Counted from the first letter of the stretch, positions 15,687-25,936 are shown. The stretch: DNA of 64,000 nt from Lachnospiraceae bacterium M18-1 (GCA_000403295.2 KE159610.1:787387-851386), one strand, 5' to 3'. The notes: generated by a model not told the origin, from the sequence alone. A program made the numbers and translations.

Positions 15687-16993
15687 ATCATATTCTCCTC
15701 AATCAAATCCTCAAGCGATATCAGCCTTGCATTTGTCAGCGGCCCCAATTCCCTGCAGATTTCCTGAAAGTTATAAACCGCAGTAATCACAATCAGATCA
15801 ATGCTGCAGTGTGTTAGTTCCTTTAAATTAAAAATATATTTGGCTTCATGGATATCTTCTGGAAATGCCGAAGGATTTTTATCGATCAGATATCCTATTT
15901 TTATTCCGCTTTTCCTGCATGCGTCATACAGGTGTCTGCCCAATAATCCATACCCATATATCGCGGCATGCTCTATCCCCGTTTTCATCATTCTTCTTTC
16001 TATATGGATTCCTTCTCTTTCGAGCCGCAGCCAATTTGACAGGTTTTTTATGATCCGGTCGTCTTTCTGACATCGCTCATTGTACATGTCAGATAACGTC
16101 TGAATCAGTTCTTCCCCTTCCTTTTTCGCCCCATGGATATCCTGCAGCAGCCGCAGCTTTTCCTCTTCTGTGATCTGCCGGAACAAATCTTCTTTCAGAT
16201 CATGATAGACTTCGCTCCCGATCAGCTGATGATACAGAAGATACATTAATTCCGGCAAAAATCCACAGGTCCTGTAATCGGATATGTACTTATTAAATAT
16301 GTATAATCTTGCGGGCCAATATGGATTATTATTTGAAATACTGTCTTTCTGAATGGCGCTTTTGACCAAGATATTATCTATAAATTGATATTTATATGTT
16401 TTATTTCTGAGAATCCGATAAAAATATTCCCAGTCCTGACAACGCTCCAGATATTCGTCGAAACCGCCTGTGTCTTCATAACATCTCCGGTTCATGCACA
16501 CGGTATTTGTGTCGACTACATTTTTAAACGCCATAGCTTTCAGCAGCGATTCTCTGCTTTGTAATTCTTCCGCCGCCTCGTCTGGTTCTATACGATACGT
16601 TTCGCTGTAATCAATCTTCACCCGTCCAAATACAAAATCTGACTGTGTTTCTTCCAGTGTCCTGATTCTGCTGCGCAAAAAGTCCTTTTCCCAGATATTA
16701 TCTGAGTCTAAAAAGGAAATGTAGGTTCCCTTCGCATTTTTCAGTCCATGATTGCGCGCATAATTAGCGCCGTGATTCTGCTCCAATTTCAGATAAACGA
16801 TATCTAAACCAGATATTTCTTTGACGATCTCTTCCGTATGATCCGTTGATCCGTCATCTACAATGATCAGTTCCAAATTTTTGTAAGCCTGGCCTGCCAC
16901 ACTCTGAATCGCCTGATTCAAAATATGTCCCCGGTTATAGGTCGGCATGATAATAGAAACCTTTGGATCCATATCATTTTTTCTTTTTTCCAT
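15683..16993 (-). CDS. GT2 family glycosyltransferase with C-terminal Rossmann module
   Basis: A 436-residue protein. The N-terminal GT2 domain is canonical (KVSIIMPTYNRGHILNQAIQS; LIIVDDGSTDHTEEI; ISFLDSDNIWEKDFL; GGFDEYLERCQDWEYFYRI). Residues about 343-436 are the YGxG module (HAAIYGYGLLGRHLYDAC). I start it at ATG 16993 because GAGGGA lies about 7 bases upstream; the frame also opens from a TTG two codons earlier. It overlaps the upstream FkbM gene by 20 bases. Confidence 0.85.
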   Translation of the reverse strand: MEKRKNDMDPKVSIIMPTYNRGHILNQAIQSVAGQAYKNLELIIVDDGSTDHTEEIVKEISGLDIVYLKLEQNHGANYARNHGLKNAKGTYISFLDSDNIWEKDFLRSRIRTLEETQSDFVFGRVKIDYSETYRIEPDEAAEELQSRESLLKAMAFKNVVDTNTVCMNRRCYEDTGGFDEYLERCQDWEYFYRILRNKTYKYQFIDNILVKSAIQKDSISNNNPYWPARLYIFNKYISDYRTCGFLPELMYLLYHQLIGSEVYHDLKEDLFRQITEEEKLRLLQDIHGAKKEGEELIQTLSDMYNERCQKDDRIIKNLSNWLRLEREGIHIERRMMKTGIEHAAIYGYGLLGRHLYDACRKSGIKIGYLIDKNPSAFPEDIHEAKYIFNLKELTHCSIDLIVITAVYNFQEICRELGPLTNARLISLEDLIEENMI

Positions 16994-18050
16994 ATACAAT
17001 CCCTCTGCGGAAATCTAAAGTGTCCGAGATGTCTTCATCATAAATATAGAACATATATCCCTTGGATGTTTCCGTATGATACCCGCAGGTTTCCAGAAGA
17101 AACCTGATATATTGTTCATCATACTGCTTATGATAAGAGCATATGGAGCATGCCGCATCGCTTTCTTCCAAAACACGTTTTGCTCCTAATAACGCATCCG
17201 TCTCTGCCCCTTCTATATCCATCTTTATAAAATCTATCTTTTCATCAACCAATGTATCCAGGCGGATTGTATTTTTAGAGTCATACCTGCCCAGATACTT
17301 ATCACAAAATACCACCTTTTCTTTATAAGCTGAAAATGTTTTTTTCAAGACCTTCATCCAATCAGGGTTGCATTCGATCAAATATAATTTTTTTAATCGA
17401 TCTATATATCTTAAAGAAAAGTTTCCTTCACAGGCTCCTGCATCAACCATAACGCTCCCTTCTTTAATTTCTTCATCCTTTCTTAAATATAAATGTGGGC
17501 ATGCTTCTCCCTGTTCGAAAAATAGATTGTAGACCGCCCGTTTTCCCTCTCTTCTTTCAAACGGATATTGCGGAGGAAAGTACATCCGTTTATTTTCAAA
17601 AATAATGTAAGGCTCTTCTTCTCCATATACCTCATGGAAAATTTCCTCATCGCATCTATAATCTCCAAAAATATTTAATCCGCCGAGCTTCCACATGGAT
17701 ATGATTTTTTGGATCTCACGGTCATCTGTATCTGCATATTTACTGATCACTTTCCACTTTAACTCTTCATCCAGCTGAGAATATACAATGATTTTATTTT
17801 CCTGAATCTTTAGATCCTGTATGAGCTGTTCTTTTATTTCTTTATCATATAAGGAGCAGATCACAACGTAATCGAAATCCAATGTCTGCAGCTGTTCCGG
17901 TGCGATGATCTTCGTATGGTCTCCAAAAAAAGTTCCCCATTTCCGGGAATCATTATCAACAAAAGCCATAATACGAAATTCTTTATACAATGCCTTTTTC
18001 TTTAAAAAATGAGCCGTTGTACCGCCGGTTCCCCAAATCACAATATCCAT
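16974..18050 (-). CDS. FkbM-family methyltransferase with N-terminal Rossmann module
   Basis: A 358-residue protein. Residues 1-100 are the YGxG-type module (MDIVIWGTGGTTAHFLKKK). The C-terminal half is an FkbM methyltransferase: VMVDAGACEGNFSLRYID binds S-adenosylmethionine and FIKMDIEGAETDALLGAKRVL is the family hallmark. FkbM enzymes O-methylate sugars or polyketides, so it probably decorates a glycan residue. GAGGAG stands 7 bases before ATG 18050; the frame extends 5 codons further without such support. Confidence 0.85.
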   Translation of the reverse strand: MDIVIWGTGGTTAHFLKKKALYKEFRIMAFVDNDSRKWGTFFGDHTKIIAPEQLQTLDFDYVVICSLYDKEIKEQLIQDLKIQENKIIVYSQLDEELKWKVISKYADTDDREIQKIISMWKLGGLNIFGDYRCDEEIFHEVYGEEEPYIIFENKRMYFPPQYPFERREGKRAVYNLFFEQGEACPHLYLRKDEEIKEGSVMVDAGACEGNFSLRYIDRLKKLYLIECNPDWMKVLKKTFSAYKEKVVFCDKYLGRYDSKNTIRLDTLVDEKIDFIKMDIEGAETDALLGAKRVLEESDAACSICSYHKQYDEQYIRFLLETCGYHTETSKGYMFYIYDEDISDTLDFRRGIVYGKKKK

Positions 18051-18156
18051 CTTGAATCTCCTCATCCCTGAATCATTTCAGGCTCTGCTATTTTGTCATA
18101 GTTTACGCTGTTCCCCATACTTGCTGCACGACGTCGCGCCAATAGAGCCGTCTTTG

Positions 18157-19398
18157 TCATGATCCACCTTTCCAATCATCATTTAATAAAAGAATTTCAC
18201 CGAATCCATATCTCTCGATATCCTCCATTATTTCTTCATGAAGGCTTTCTCTTGTAGCGATCAGCAACGCCGTATCCGTCTGCCGTTCCTCTATTTCACT
18301 CAGCGGGATCACCTGGATTTGATCAATTTTCTCAGGATTTCCATTTTTGTCCTTCACAAGGATCTTATCCGGTACGATATCCTGCCCGGCAAGATAGGCT
18401 AAAAGCTCCTTTGCTCTTGCGCCGGCTCCATATACGACGAGTTTTCTTTTTTCTCTAAGTTCAAACAGCTTCGGTATTCTTGAAAATTTTACTATACTAT
18501 CTTGACGGTTTACCGGCTTTGCGTGAAAGATTGTTTTCACTAAAAACTTGATACTATACTTTTCTGTATAATAAGACCACGCATACGGGTTTCTTCTGCA
18601 TTCCCGCCACCAGTATTCAGCCAGGCAGCTCTCTGGCTCGTTCCATGGTTTGATCCTGTCCGCATAATGGATAATGGATGGATTGTTCCATGCATCCAAA
18701 AGTTCGTCCTCTGAAAAATGCCCTTTATAATCCGCTGTCTGCCAGTCGCCATATTTTGTCATAACATTGTAGTGAAAGGGTAAAAATCTAATTTTGCCAT
18801 AGCAGCAGCTGTTCAGGATATCCTGATCCTGACATTCCATATCATATTTTAAATATTCCTGGAACCGGCCGGACAGCTTATATTTTCTCATTTCCTCCAG
18901 ATTCATCAGCAAAACGCCCGCATTGATATATTGACTGAGGTCGGGAAGTAATGCCTGCCTGCAATATCTGTCCGCATCCTCTCTGATATGAAAATAAGGC
19001 GCTTTGACCCCTGCCAGATACTGCCCTGTAATATCTACATCGTACAGTGGCTTCAGATCCCGGCAGATGATCGTATCCATATCCAGATAAATACATTTTT
19101 TTTCAGTCAGCAGATCCGGCAGCGCCAGCCGAAAATAGGTCGGATTATTGATAAAATCATACCGTTTATAGGTTTTTTCGAACCTGTTTCCCACATTTTT
19201 AAACTCAATTCTGGCCTTACCCCGCACAAGTTCTGCCAAAGCTTCTTGTACTTCGTTTTCTTTATCAAATTCATGATCGACCAAAATATAAATGTCATAA
19301 AAGACGTCTGGTTCAGCTCTTAAAAGAAGAGATGTAATAGAAACCAGCATGATCTGAAAATTGTTGTCTATAGCATACGCTACCGGAATATGTATCAA
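18157..19398 (-). CDS. GT8 family glycosyltransferase with C-terminal Rossmann module; TTG start
   Basis: The best start is TTG at 19398, because AGGAGG lies 9 bases upstream and the protein then begins MIHIPVAYAIDNNFQIMLVS, the normal GT8 beginning; the frame from 19431 adds 11 unlikely residues. GT8 features include CIYLDMDTIICRDL (DxD), YINAGVLLMNLEEMR and IIHYADRIKPWNEP. Residues about 300-400 form the recurring module (KLVVYGAGARAKELLAYL). It probably transfers glucose, galactose or a related sugar with retention of configuration; the donor is unknown. Confidence 0.85.
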   Translation of the reverse strand: MIHIPVAYAIDNNFQIMLVSITSLLLRAEPDVFYDIYILVDHEFDKENEVQEALAELVRGKARIEFKNVGNRFEKTYKRYDFINNPTYFRLALPDLLTEKKCIYLDMDTIICRDLKPLYDVDITGQYLAGVKAPYFHIREDADRYCRQALLPDLSQYINAGVLLMNLEEMRKYKLSGRFQEYLKYDMECQDQDILNSCCYGKIRFLPFHYNVMTKYGDWQTADYKGHFSEDELLDAWNNPSIIHYADRIKPWNEPESCLAEYWWRECRRNPYAWSYYTEKYSIKFLVKTIFHAKPVNRQDSIVKFSRIPKLFELREKRKLVVYGAGARAKELLAYLAGQDIVPDKILVKDKNGNPEKIDQIQVIPLSEIEERQTDTALLIATRESLHEEIMEDIERYGFGEILLLNDDWKGGS

Positions 19399-19473
19399 CT
19401 TTACGTTCCTCCTGTTATGATCTGCAGCCATGCCTGTATGGATATCGGACGGCTGCCGCGGGATCTTTGACTG

Positions 19474-20607
19474 CTACATATAATTGTAATAACCTTTTGC
19501 CGACATGTTTCTTTTTATCTGTGAAAAATGTTTATGGTCTAAGGCCAGGATAAAGACACACTGCTCCGGAGCTGCCTGCAGGCTATTCAAATGCACGACG
19601 GGGAATTTACCGTTCTCTTCCGCTCCTGTATCCTGGTCGTCAGAAACGACCATCCCCCTGATCGGCAGATCATTATGCTTTGCGTACTTTATATATTGTT
19701 CTGCCCAAAAGCCCGCCCCGTATAGATAGACATCTTTTTTCTCATGAGCCCACTTCATCTTCAGCCATTCATCATCCAGCCTGTAATGTGATGCGATCAT
19801 CTTTTTTAAATGCACATATCTTTGAGCATGCAAAATATTTTCCAAAGCATTTTTTCTCTCTGCCCCGTAGTATTTTTCTATGATCCTCAGATACGCCTTC
19901 TCCTCTTCTTCTTTAAAATGGTACTGCCATGTCATCGACAGGCCGGAAAACAGATCTTCTATGCTTTCTTTCGTTTTTTCATTCATTTGAAATGCCGCAA
20001 TATTAGACTGGCCATATAGATTTCGTTCCGTATCATGCATGTACCATTTGTCCGCCTTGATCACGTCAAACAAAAGTTTTGTTGCAATGTCATTGTCTCT
20101 GCCCGTCAATAAATTCTCTGTAATATCATGAAGAATCACTGTACAGTTCCTGTCCAGAAAAGGATAACAGATCATAAAATCCAATAATTCTCCCGGCAGG
20201 CAATGTGTTGTATCTAATATAAGCATGTCTATGCCCGCCCCGATTTCTTCTATCACATGAGGGATCGACTTTCCCAGCATCAGAGAATGTTTCTCATAAT
20301 CCCCATAAAATTCAGTGATCAGGAAACCTGTAGGTTTTTTTCCTGTTCTGTACCATTGTTCGGCCAGGTCTACAGAATAGATTTCCGTTTCCAGATCCAA
20401 GAGTTTGATTGCTTCCAGCATCACCGCGGTGGTCCCTCCTGCCGCCACCCCGATTTCTACAATCTTTTTAGGCCGCTTTTCTCTCAGGATTCCACAAAGA
20501 AACGCCTGCTCAAAAGATGTCATTTCTGAATAAATACCAGCCAGATTATTTGTATATTGTCTACAGTTCTCTTCCGGTTTAAAAAACAATTCTGTCGATC
20601 TGTACAT
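19474..20607 (-). CDS. CmcI-type SAM-dependent methyltransferase with C-terminal Rossmann module
   Basis: A 377-residue protein. Residues about 30-230 resemble the CmcI/rhamnosyl O-methyltransferase family: KKIVEIGVAAGGTTAVMLEAI (SAM-binding), IDMLILDTTHCLPGELLDF and CTVILHDITEN. The C-terminal ~95 residues form the YGxG module (DVYLYGAGFWAEQYIKYA). It likely O-methylates a sugar of the polymer. GGGAG precedes the ATG by 7 bases. Its start overlaps the end of the upstream propeller-like gene by 29 bases. Confidence 0.78.
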   Translation of the reverse strand: MYRSTELFFKPEENCRQYTNNLAGIYSEMTSFEQAFLCGILREKRPKKIVEIGVAAGGTTAVMLEAIKLLDLETEIYSVDLAEQWYRTGKKPTGFLITEFYGDYEKHSLMLGKSIPHVIEEIGAGIDMLILDTTHCLPGELLDFMICYPFLDRNCTVILHDITENLLTGRDNDIATKLLFDVIKADKWYMHDTERNLYGQSNIAAFQMNEKTKESIEDLFSGLSMTWQYHFKEEEEKAYLRIIEKYYGAERKNALENILHAQRYVHLKKMIASHYRLDDEWLKMKWAHEKKDVYLYGAGFWAEQYIKYAKHNDLPIRGMVVSDDQDTGAEENGKFPVVHLNSLQAAPEQCVFILALDHKHFSQIKRNMSAKGYYNYM

Positions 20608-21691
20608 TTTTTTCTCCCATCTGTATCATCTTCAAATAAAAACCAATATCTTGCGCCTTACTTTCAGAAAGCCTTTTCTCACATTTCATCTTCAGCCAGA
20701 CTTCTCCATACCTTTTTTTCTTTAAATACTCTCCAGAAGCATAAAAATACGCCGTATCCTTCATACCGTTTTCAATATTGATCTCTGTTATAAAATCATT
20801 TTCTGAATCGTTGATTCCTATCACGCTGCTACCTTTTGTATATTCGAATGTATAGATTCCTGATTTCAATTCTTCACATATTTTAATAGTGAAACAACGT
20901 TTCTCCTTGATATTGCAGCATAGCAGTTTATTGCACAAATCCCCTTCCAGATTAAACGGCAGGAAGCAAATGGTTTCTCCTATTTTCATGCTCCTGTACA
21001 TCGTTCTGTTCTGGGCATATATCTGTTCCGCAGTATTCTTTCTATGATCCCATCGATATACATTGCCATTCATGCCTGACAGCCAGTATTGTCCGCCGTC
21101 ATAACAAATTGTGTTAAATCCTGCTTCTGCCGCAGGCAATTCATATACTGTTTCTGTCCCGTCCAGCAGATCCGTTTCGCTGACACAATTTGAATTTCCC
21201 GATATGCAGAGAATTTTATTTCCATTTAAAATAGATTCATAGCCCATTTGAATCTGTTTCTTTCCGCGGAACACTTCATAAGTTCTGACAATTCTCTTTT
21301 TACCGGCATCGACCAAAAAAATTTGATTCAGCCCATGCGAAACCGCCCATATAAATTCCTGAAAACCGCCGAAGCAGCAGATTCCTAATCTGATGTTACT
21401 TTCTGCCTTGATTTCATATTCCTCTATTGTCTTTTCCTTCTCATCGTAAAAACATATTTTTTTTCCTTTGTCCGGAAATGCAATGATCGTATGATCTTTT
21501 TTATAACAGAACGGAGTTCTTCTGTATGGGCTTTCCATGTCTGCATCCAGTCTGCATACATACTCGATTTCCCTGGTTTTCAAATTTAACTGATTTAGAA
21601 CATTGTCATTTCGATCAACAAACCATCCATATCCCGTTTCATGATCCAAATACATTCCATCATTTTGGATATAAAATTTTTCCATCATCAT
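20579..21691 (-). CDS. Predicted beta-propeller protein of unknown function
   Basis: A 370-residue protein without signal peptide that I cannot assign to a named family. It consists of repeated short strands with aromatic and glycine turns (GYGWFVDRNDNVL, GFQEFIWAVSHGLNQIFLVD, GGQYWLSGMNGNVYRWD), spaced roughly every 45-50 residues, as in a beta-propeller. Several consecutive ATGs (21691, 21688, 21685) follow GAAGGA. It is locked between two methyltransferase genes by overlap or short gaps, so it probably acts in the same glycan pathway, perhaps as an assembly or recognition factor. Confidence 0.55.
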   Translation of the reverse strand: MMMEKFYIQNDGMYLDHETGYGWFVDRNDNVLNQLNLKTREIEYVCRLDADMESPYRRTPFCYKKDHTIIAFPDKGKKICFYDEKEKTIEEYEIKAESNIRLGICCFGGFQEFIWAVSHGLNQIFLVDAGKKRIVRTYEVFRGKKQIQMGYESILNGNKILCISGNSNCVSETDLLDGTETVYELPAAEAGFNTICYDGGQYWLSGMNGNVYRWDHRKNTAEQIYAQNRTMYRSMKIGETICFLPFNLEGDLCNKLLCCNIKEKRCFTIKICEELKSGIYTFEYTKGSSVIGINDSENDFITEINIENGMKDTAYFYASGEYLKKKRYGEVWLKMKCEKRLSESKAQDIGFYLKMIQMGEKNVQIDRIVF

Positions 21692-21729
21692 TGTCCTTCC
21701 ATAAATTTAAAAACCTGCTCACCACTTGT

Positions 21730-22470
21730 CTATTTTGAGCACACCATTAAAATATCATCACTGATAAATCCATATTTCTCAATCTCACCCTTTTCCAATT
21801 CCTGACAAGGCGTATATACTTTAATGTTCAGACCATACTGTGACAGCCTTTCGAGAAAATCTTTTCCGTAAATCCTGACATGGTCTTCCTGTCCAAAAGC
21901 TCTCAGTCTGCCGGCTTCATCTACAATCCTGTCGTCCTCATAGGTTTTCATATCCGGACAGACAGGAAAAGACAAGATTATTTTTCCATCCTCTTTAAGC
22001 ACGCGTTTCAATTCATTTATTGCCGCCGCCTCATTTTTCACATGTTCAAGAACATGATTTACTATGATATAATCGAAGAAATGATCGCGGAATTGAATAT
22101 CTGTAATATCACATTTATGAATATCTCCAGCTTTATATAGATCGCATTTATAATAATCTGCCTTCTCATTTTTCTGAAGGATATCTGCAATTCTTCTCTC
22201 GGGAGCAAAATGGAGTATCGTACTCGTTTTCTGAAATATATCTGTATACTTTTGCATCACATAATAGCACCAGCGCTCCCGGTCCATGGATCTGCAATTA
22301 GGGCAGATCACATTTTCACGGTATCCGCTGCCTATGATTTTTTTATTGCGAAAAAAATCTCCGGAATACCCACCGGGAAAAAATGAATCAATCTGCGAAT
22401 TACATAAGATACAGTAATGATCCGTCAGACCGGTATCTAAATTTTGTTTCTTAAACTCACCACATTTCAT
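21730..22470 (-). CDS. Class I SAM methyltransferase with N-terminal zinc-binding motif
   Basis: A 246-residue protein. The N-terminus carries two CxxC pairs (YCILCNSQID and VICPNCRSMDRERW) that could bind zinc. A class I methyltransferase core follows with ILHFAPERRI, CDITDIQFRDHFFDYIIVNHVLEHV and LKEDGKIILSFPV. The combination is common among glycan-cluster methyltransferases. The substrate is unknown. It lies 38 bases upstream of the propeller gene. Confidence 0.75.
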   Translation of the reverse strand: MKCGEFKKQNLDTGLTDHYCILCNSQIDSFFPGGYSGDFFRNKKIIGSGYRENVICPNCRSMDRERWCYYVMQKYTDIFQKTSTILHFAPERRIADILQKNEKADYYKCDLYKAGDIHKCDITDIQFRDHFFDYIIVNHVLEHVKNEAAAINELKRVLKEDGKIILSFPVCPDMKTYEDDRIVDEAGRLRAFGQEDHVRIYGKDFLERLSQYGLNIKVYTPCQELEKGEIEKYGFISDDILMVCSK

Positions 22471-22524
22471 AACTTTGCCTTTCTATGATATCTGCATGAT
22501 TCTTAAATCAGCAGTACCATTTTT

Positions 22525-24513
22525 TCATCCTTCGATCTGCAGTAATTGTTTAAACAGTCCTTTTTCGATCAGAGCCGGCATTACTTCTTTCTTATGTTTT
22601 CTGTCCATTGCAACAATGATTCCATCCTCACCTTTTATCGAAGTCTCTGACAAAAACATGACTGGTTTTCCAAACAACTCATCCTGTTTTTTCTGTCCGT
22701 CAGTGACAATAAATCCTTTATAATGCTCCATGTTTGCCGCAACCTTTTTTGCAATGACTCCTGCTCCATATATGTAAATATCTTTGTGTTCTTTTATAAA
22801 TTTATCGAGGGCCTTTTTATTTTTTTGATTAATTTCTCTCTCGTACCGCAGATCGGTATAAGAACGAAACATACTGGTTTCGCTATAGCTTTGTATCAAT
22901 CCCCTCAGACAGATATTCTGAAGACTTAAATGCATTCCGGAATATGTCATACTTTCTATGATACCTGTATAAAAGCCCATACTCTGAGCAAAATAGGGCA
23001 ATATCATTGCAATGATTTCATCCTTATATTCACAGAAAACGGTATCGTCAGCATCTGAATCAAAAAGGACGCTCCTGCACCAGAATGCGCATGACCAGTC
23101 TGCAGGTTCTTTTTCTAATGCAATATACTTTTCTATTTTCAGTTTCTCTGCCAGCTGATGCACCTGAGGATACTCATTTTCCCAACCAGTTCCTATTCTT
23201 CTGAAATAATGTGCATGTATTGCCTGCGGTACGACCGCTAATCCTATATTTTTTTGACTCTCAAATAAATGAATGACTGCATTCACATAACCAATATTTT
23301 CTATCGTATTTGTCCAGTCTCCCCATTTCTTTGAAGCTTCTACTGTATAAGGAGTCATTTCATCTGGCGTCAGGTCATAATATGGTATGACGCAGAAAAA
23401 GTCATATCGCCTGATTTCATCTTTATATTTGAATATCTCTTTTAATCCTTTTTTTTCTATGACCACATTACAGTTATATCCGCAAAATATTTCTTTTAAT
23501 TTCCTTGCTTCCCCTGCAGAAGCCGCAAAAATAATAAAATCACTTATTTCTGATATTATTTTTACTCGGTCAATATACTCAAAGTCGCTGCTGTCCAGCC
23601 ATACAAATGTCAGTAATCTATACCGGGGATGTTCATCCGCTCTTTCATTTAATACATAATGAAAGCAGCAGTTATCCTGGATATCCCGCAAATTATATGT
23701 TCTAAGTATATTTTCCCAAATCATACTCATATCATAGCTTGTGCTTGTTTTTATGTACTTCAGTGCCTGTAAGAAGTTTTCCTGTGTTTTCCTGTTTAAT
23801 CCATAATCCCCTTTATCCGACTCAAGCGCAAATAATTTTCTTTTTAATACAGGATACTTCTGTTCTCTCATCAATTCGTATTGAACATTATGATATGATG
23901 AAAAACTATATTTCCTGGCACATTCACAGTCATACTTATCCATACAGATATAAGAATCCCATTTATAACCTCTATCTTCAAAATATTTTGCAAATTTTGC
24001 TTCATACTCTGTTACAACATCATAAAAGTCATCAAAGTACGGCAATTCTTCCCAATATTTTTGAAAGGTATCTGAATGGAGCAGATTCTTTCTAATTACT
24101 AAAAAATAGGATTGGATCGATGCAGGTCTGTCAACTGATCCGTTATCCTTTGTCAGAGACCAAAAGTCAGTTTCTTTTTCACTCATTTTTTCAAACACTG
24201 CAGAAAAGTCAAAAAATGGACCAAAAAAAGAATCGTTAAACAGAATCACTTCATCAAATGAAAATAACCTGTCACGTTCCAAATATTTGACGAATACATC
24301 TTTAAAGCCGCCTGCATCATATCCTGCATTATCTCTGATAAATATTTCATCTGCAATTCCGTCTAACTTTCTGCATTCTTCTTTTGCAGGATCTCCATTT
24401 AAGATCACAATCAAATAGGACAATTGTAATCTTATGCTATGAAGCAGATATGGGATGTAACGGTCTATTATGCCCTCTTTGTCGTAAATTAAATATAACC
24501 CTAATCGTCTCAT
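22525..24513 (-). CDS. RgpF-like rhamnan-synthesis protein with C-terminal Rossmann module
   Basis: A 662-residue protein from ATG 24513, where it begins MRRLGLYLIYDKEGIIDRYI, the usual RgpF N-terminus; the open frame extends to an ATG at 24606 overlapping the upstream gene. RgpF features include ILNGDPAKEECR, FIRDNAGYDAGGFKDVFVKY (the NxGYDxGG hallmark), EVILFNDSFFGPF and WSLTKDNGSVDRPASIQSYFLVIRK. The last ~75 residues are the recurring module (IYIYGAGVIAKKVAANM). The family acts in rhamnose-glucose cell-wall polysaccharide assembly in streptococci. Confidence 0.85.
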   Translation of the reverse strand: MRRLGLYLIYDKEGIIDRYIPYLLHSIRLQLSYLIVILNGDPAKEECRKLDGIADEIFIRDNAGYDAGGFKDVFVKYLERDRLFSFDEVILFNDSFFGPFFDFSAVFEKMSEKETDFWSLTKDNGSVDRPASIQSYFLVIRKNLLHSDTFQKYWEELPYFDDFYDVVTEYEAKFAKYFEDRGYKWDSYICMDKYDCECARKYSFSSYHNVQYELMREQKYPVLKRKLFALESDKGDYGLNRKTQENFLQALKYIKTSTSYDMSMIWENILRTYNLRDIQDNCCFHYVLNERADEHPRYRLLTFVWLDSSDFEYIDRVKIISEISDFIIFAASAGEARKLKEIFCGYNCNVVIEKKGLKEIFKYKDEIRRYDFFCVIPYYDLTPDEMTPYTVEASKKWGDWTNTIENIGYVNAVIHLFESQKNIGLAVVPQAIHAHYFRRIGTGWENEYPQVHQLAEKLKIEKYIALEKEPADWSCAFWCRSVLFDSDADDTVFCEYKDEIIAMILPYFAQSMGFYTGIIESMTYSGMHLSLQNICLRGLIQSYSETSMFRSYTDLRYEREINQKNKKALDKFIKEHKDIYIYGAGVIAKKVAANMEHYKGFIVTDGQKKQDELFGKPVMFLSETSIKGEDGIIVAMDRKHKKEVMPALIEKGLFKQLLQIEG

Positions 24514-24589
24514 TTTCTTTACTCTCTTACATTTTTCATTGATCAAACACTGGAATCCGTCACTCTGGTATAGATTCAATTCCAGATAT

Positions 24590-25936
24590 TTACTGTACGT
24601 CAACATTTTGTATCATAATCGGTTTCCCCATAATCTTGCATAACTCTACCAACGAACTTTCATCCCCATAATATGCGTCGCTCATCACCAATGCCCTGTC
24701 AAGATCTGGCGAATCATCGTATATCCCCCATTGCTGCCGCCTGTACTCTGCCACGATCTCTCTGTACTCCTCCCAAAGCCCCGGACGCATAGATTCTATC
24801 GTTGCCTGGATCAATGGATGCGGACGCCACAGCAGTACAATGTCCTCCCGTTCCTTATAAAAAGCCTGAAGTACACTCCGCATTTTTCTCAGTATTTTCT
24901 CTTCATACCGGAGCAGCGCGCCTACACTTGTGTTATACAATACGATTTTTTTCCTGCCGGCGTCTGGTTTTTCCAGAATCCGCCTCCATTCCTCTGGTAT
25001 GTCCAAGTCCTCTATTCTTGTGTCGAGCAGTTTACTCACTTTTGGAGATCCTAAACCTTTAATTTTCTCTTCCCAGTATTTTTTCCTCTTTTCCCCTGTT
25101 TCCCTGGTCAGCACTTTAATATATGCTTTCCGCATATTTTCCGACTGCACGATCACCTGATCTGCATACATGACTCCCGGAGTGGTACAGAAATGTTCCA
25201 TCCTCTTTACTTCTTCTTCGTTTCCCGGATCGATTTCTCCCAATATAAAATAAGGTACATATACTAATTTATCCGTGAATTGTTTTAGATTTTTTGAATA
25301 AAAAAACGGATGCACACTTGTCACATAATTACAGTCATCATATGGATTGTGGATATATATGACATCCGGCCTTCGGTTTACAAAGTCATACTCCCTATAG
25401 TCTGTAACCGGCACATACTCAGGATACTGGCCTCCTTCGTAATGCAGCTCCCGAAAGCTTCCATCTGGATTCCTGTCATAATAAGGGATAGGGATCACAT
25501 AAGTATCACACTCCGGATCTTGATCGGCTTCCCTCCAGATACTTTCCAAAGAATCCCACATAGAAGCCTTGTAAGGAAGAAATACGGCCTCTGTACGCAC
25601 CGATATATCGTTTTTAATGCTGTTTTCAATACAGATCAGAGCCTTGTGCAGACTTCTAAAAACTTTATTCGCATTGACTGATCCCTGCTGCCGGATTTCT
25701 TCATACATCTGATAAATGGTTTCACAATAATCCTCCAGCAGCCGAACGGTCACAAAGTCTTCCCCTTCCATGTACTCGATGATATCTCCAAGCCGGATCG
25801 CGCAGTTCTGGCACTGTTCCAGCAATTCCAATGCTTCCGTCCTTTTTTTATTTTCCAATGATTTTTTGATACCCGTATGGGCACGTTTCAATAATCCTAC
25901 AAACTCCTCTGCCTGTTTTTTATCTGCTTTTCTCAT
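24590..25936 (-). CDS. CDP-glycerol glycerophosphotransferase-like protein, first gene of the glycan operon
   Basis: A 448-residue protein. The N-terminal ~110 residues are helical; then come a Rossmann-like N-terminal half (YVIPIPYYDRNPDGSF, DVIYIHNPYDDCNYVTSVHP, LVYVPYFILGE) and a C-terminal half with IVLYNTSVGALL, LLWRPHPLIQATIES and MSDAYYGDESSLVELCKIMGKPIM, a GT-B pattern seen in polyol-phosphate and glycosyl transferases. It lacks the YGxG module found in most neighbours. As the first gene, its upstream 25,937-26,100 should hold the operon promoter. Confidence 0.7.
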   Translation of the reverse strand: MRKADKKQAEEFVGLLKRAHTGIKKSLENKKRTEALELLEQCQNCAIRLGDIIEYMEGEDFVTVRLLEDYCETIYQMYEEIRQQGSVNANKVFRSLHKALICIENSIKNDISVRTEAVFLPYKASMWDSLESIWREADQDPECDTYVIPIPYYDRNPDGSFRELHYEGGQYPEYVPVTDYREYDFVNRRPDVIYIHNPYDDCNYVTSVHPFFYSKNLKQFTDKLVYVPYFILGEIDPGNEEEVKRMEHFCTTPGVMYADQVIVQSENMRKAYIKVLTRETGEKRKKYWEEKIKGLGSPKVSKLLDTRIEDLDIPEEWRRILEKPDAGRKKIVLYNTSVGALLRYEEKILRKMRSVLQAFYKEREDIVLLWRPHPLIQATIESMRPGLWEEYREIVAEYRRQQWGIYDDSPDLDRALVMSDAYYGDESSLVELCKIMGKPIMIQNVDVQ

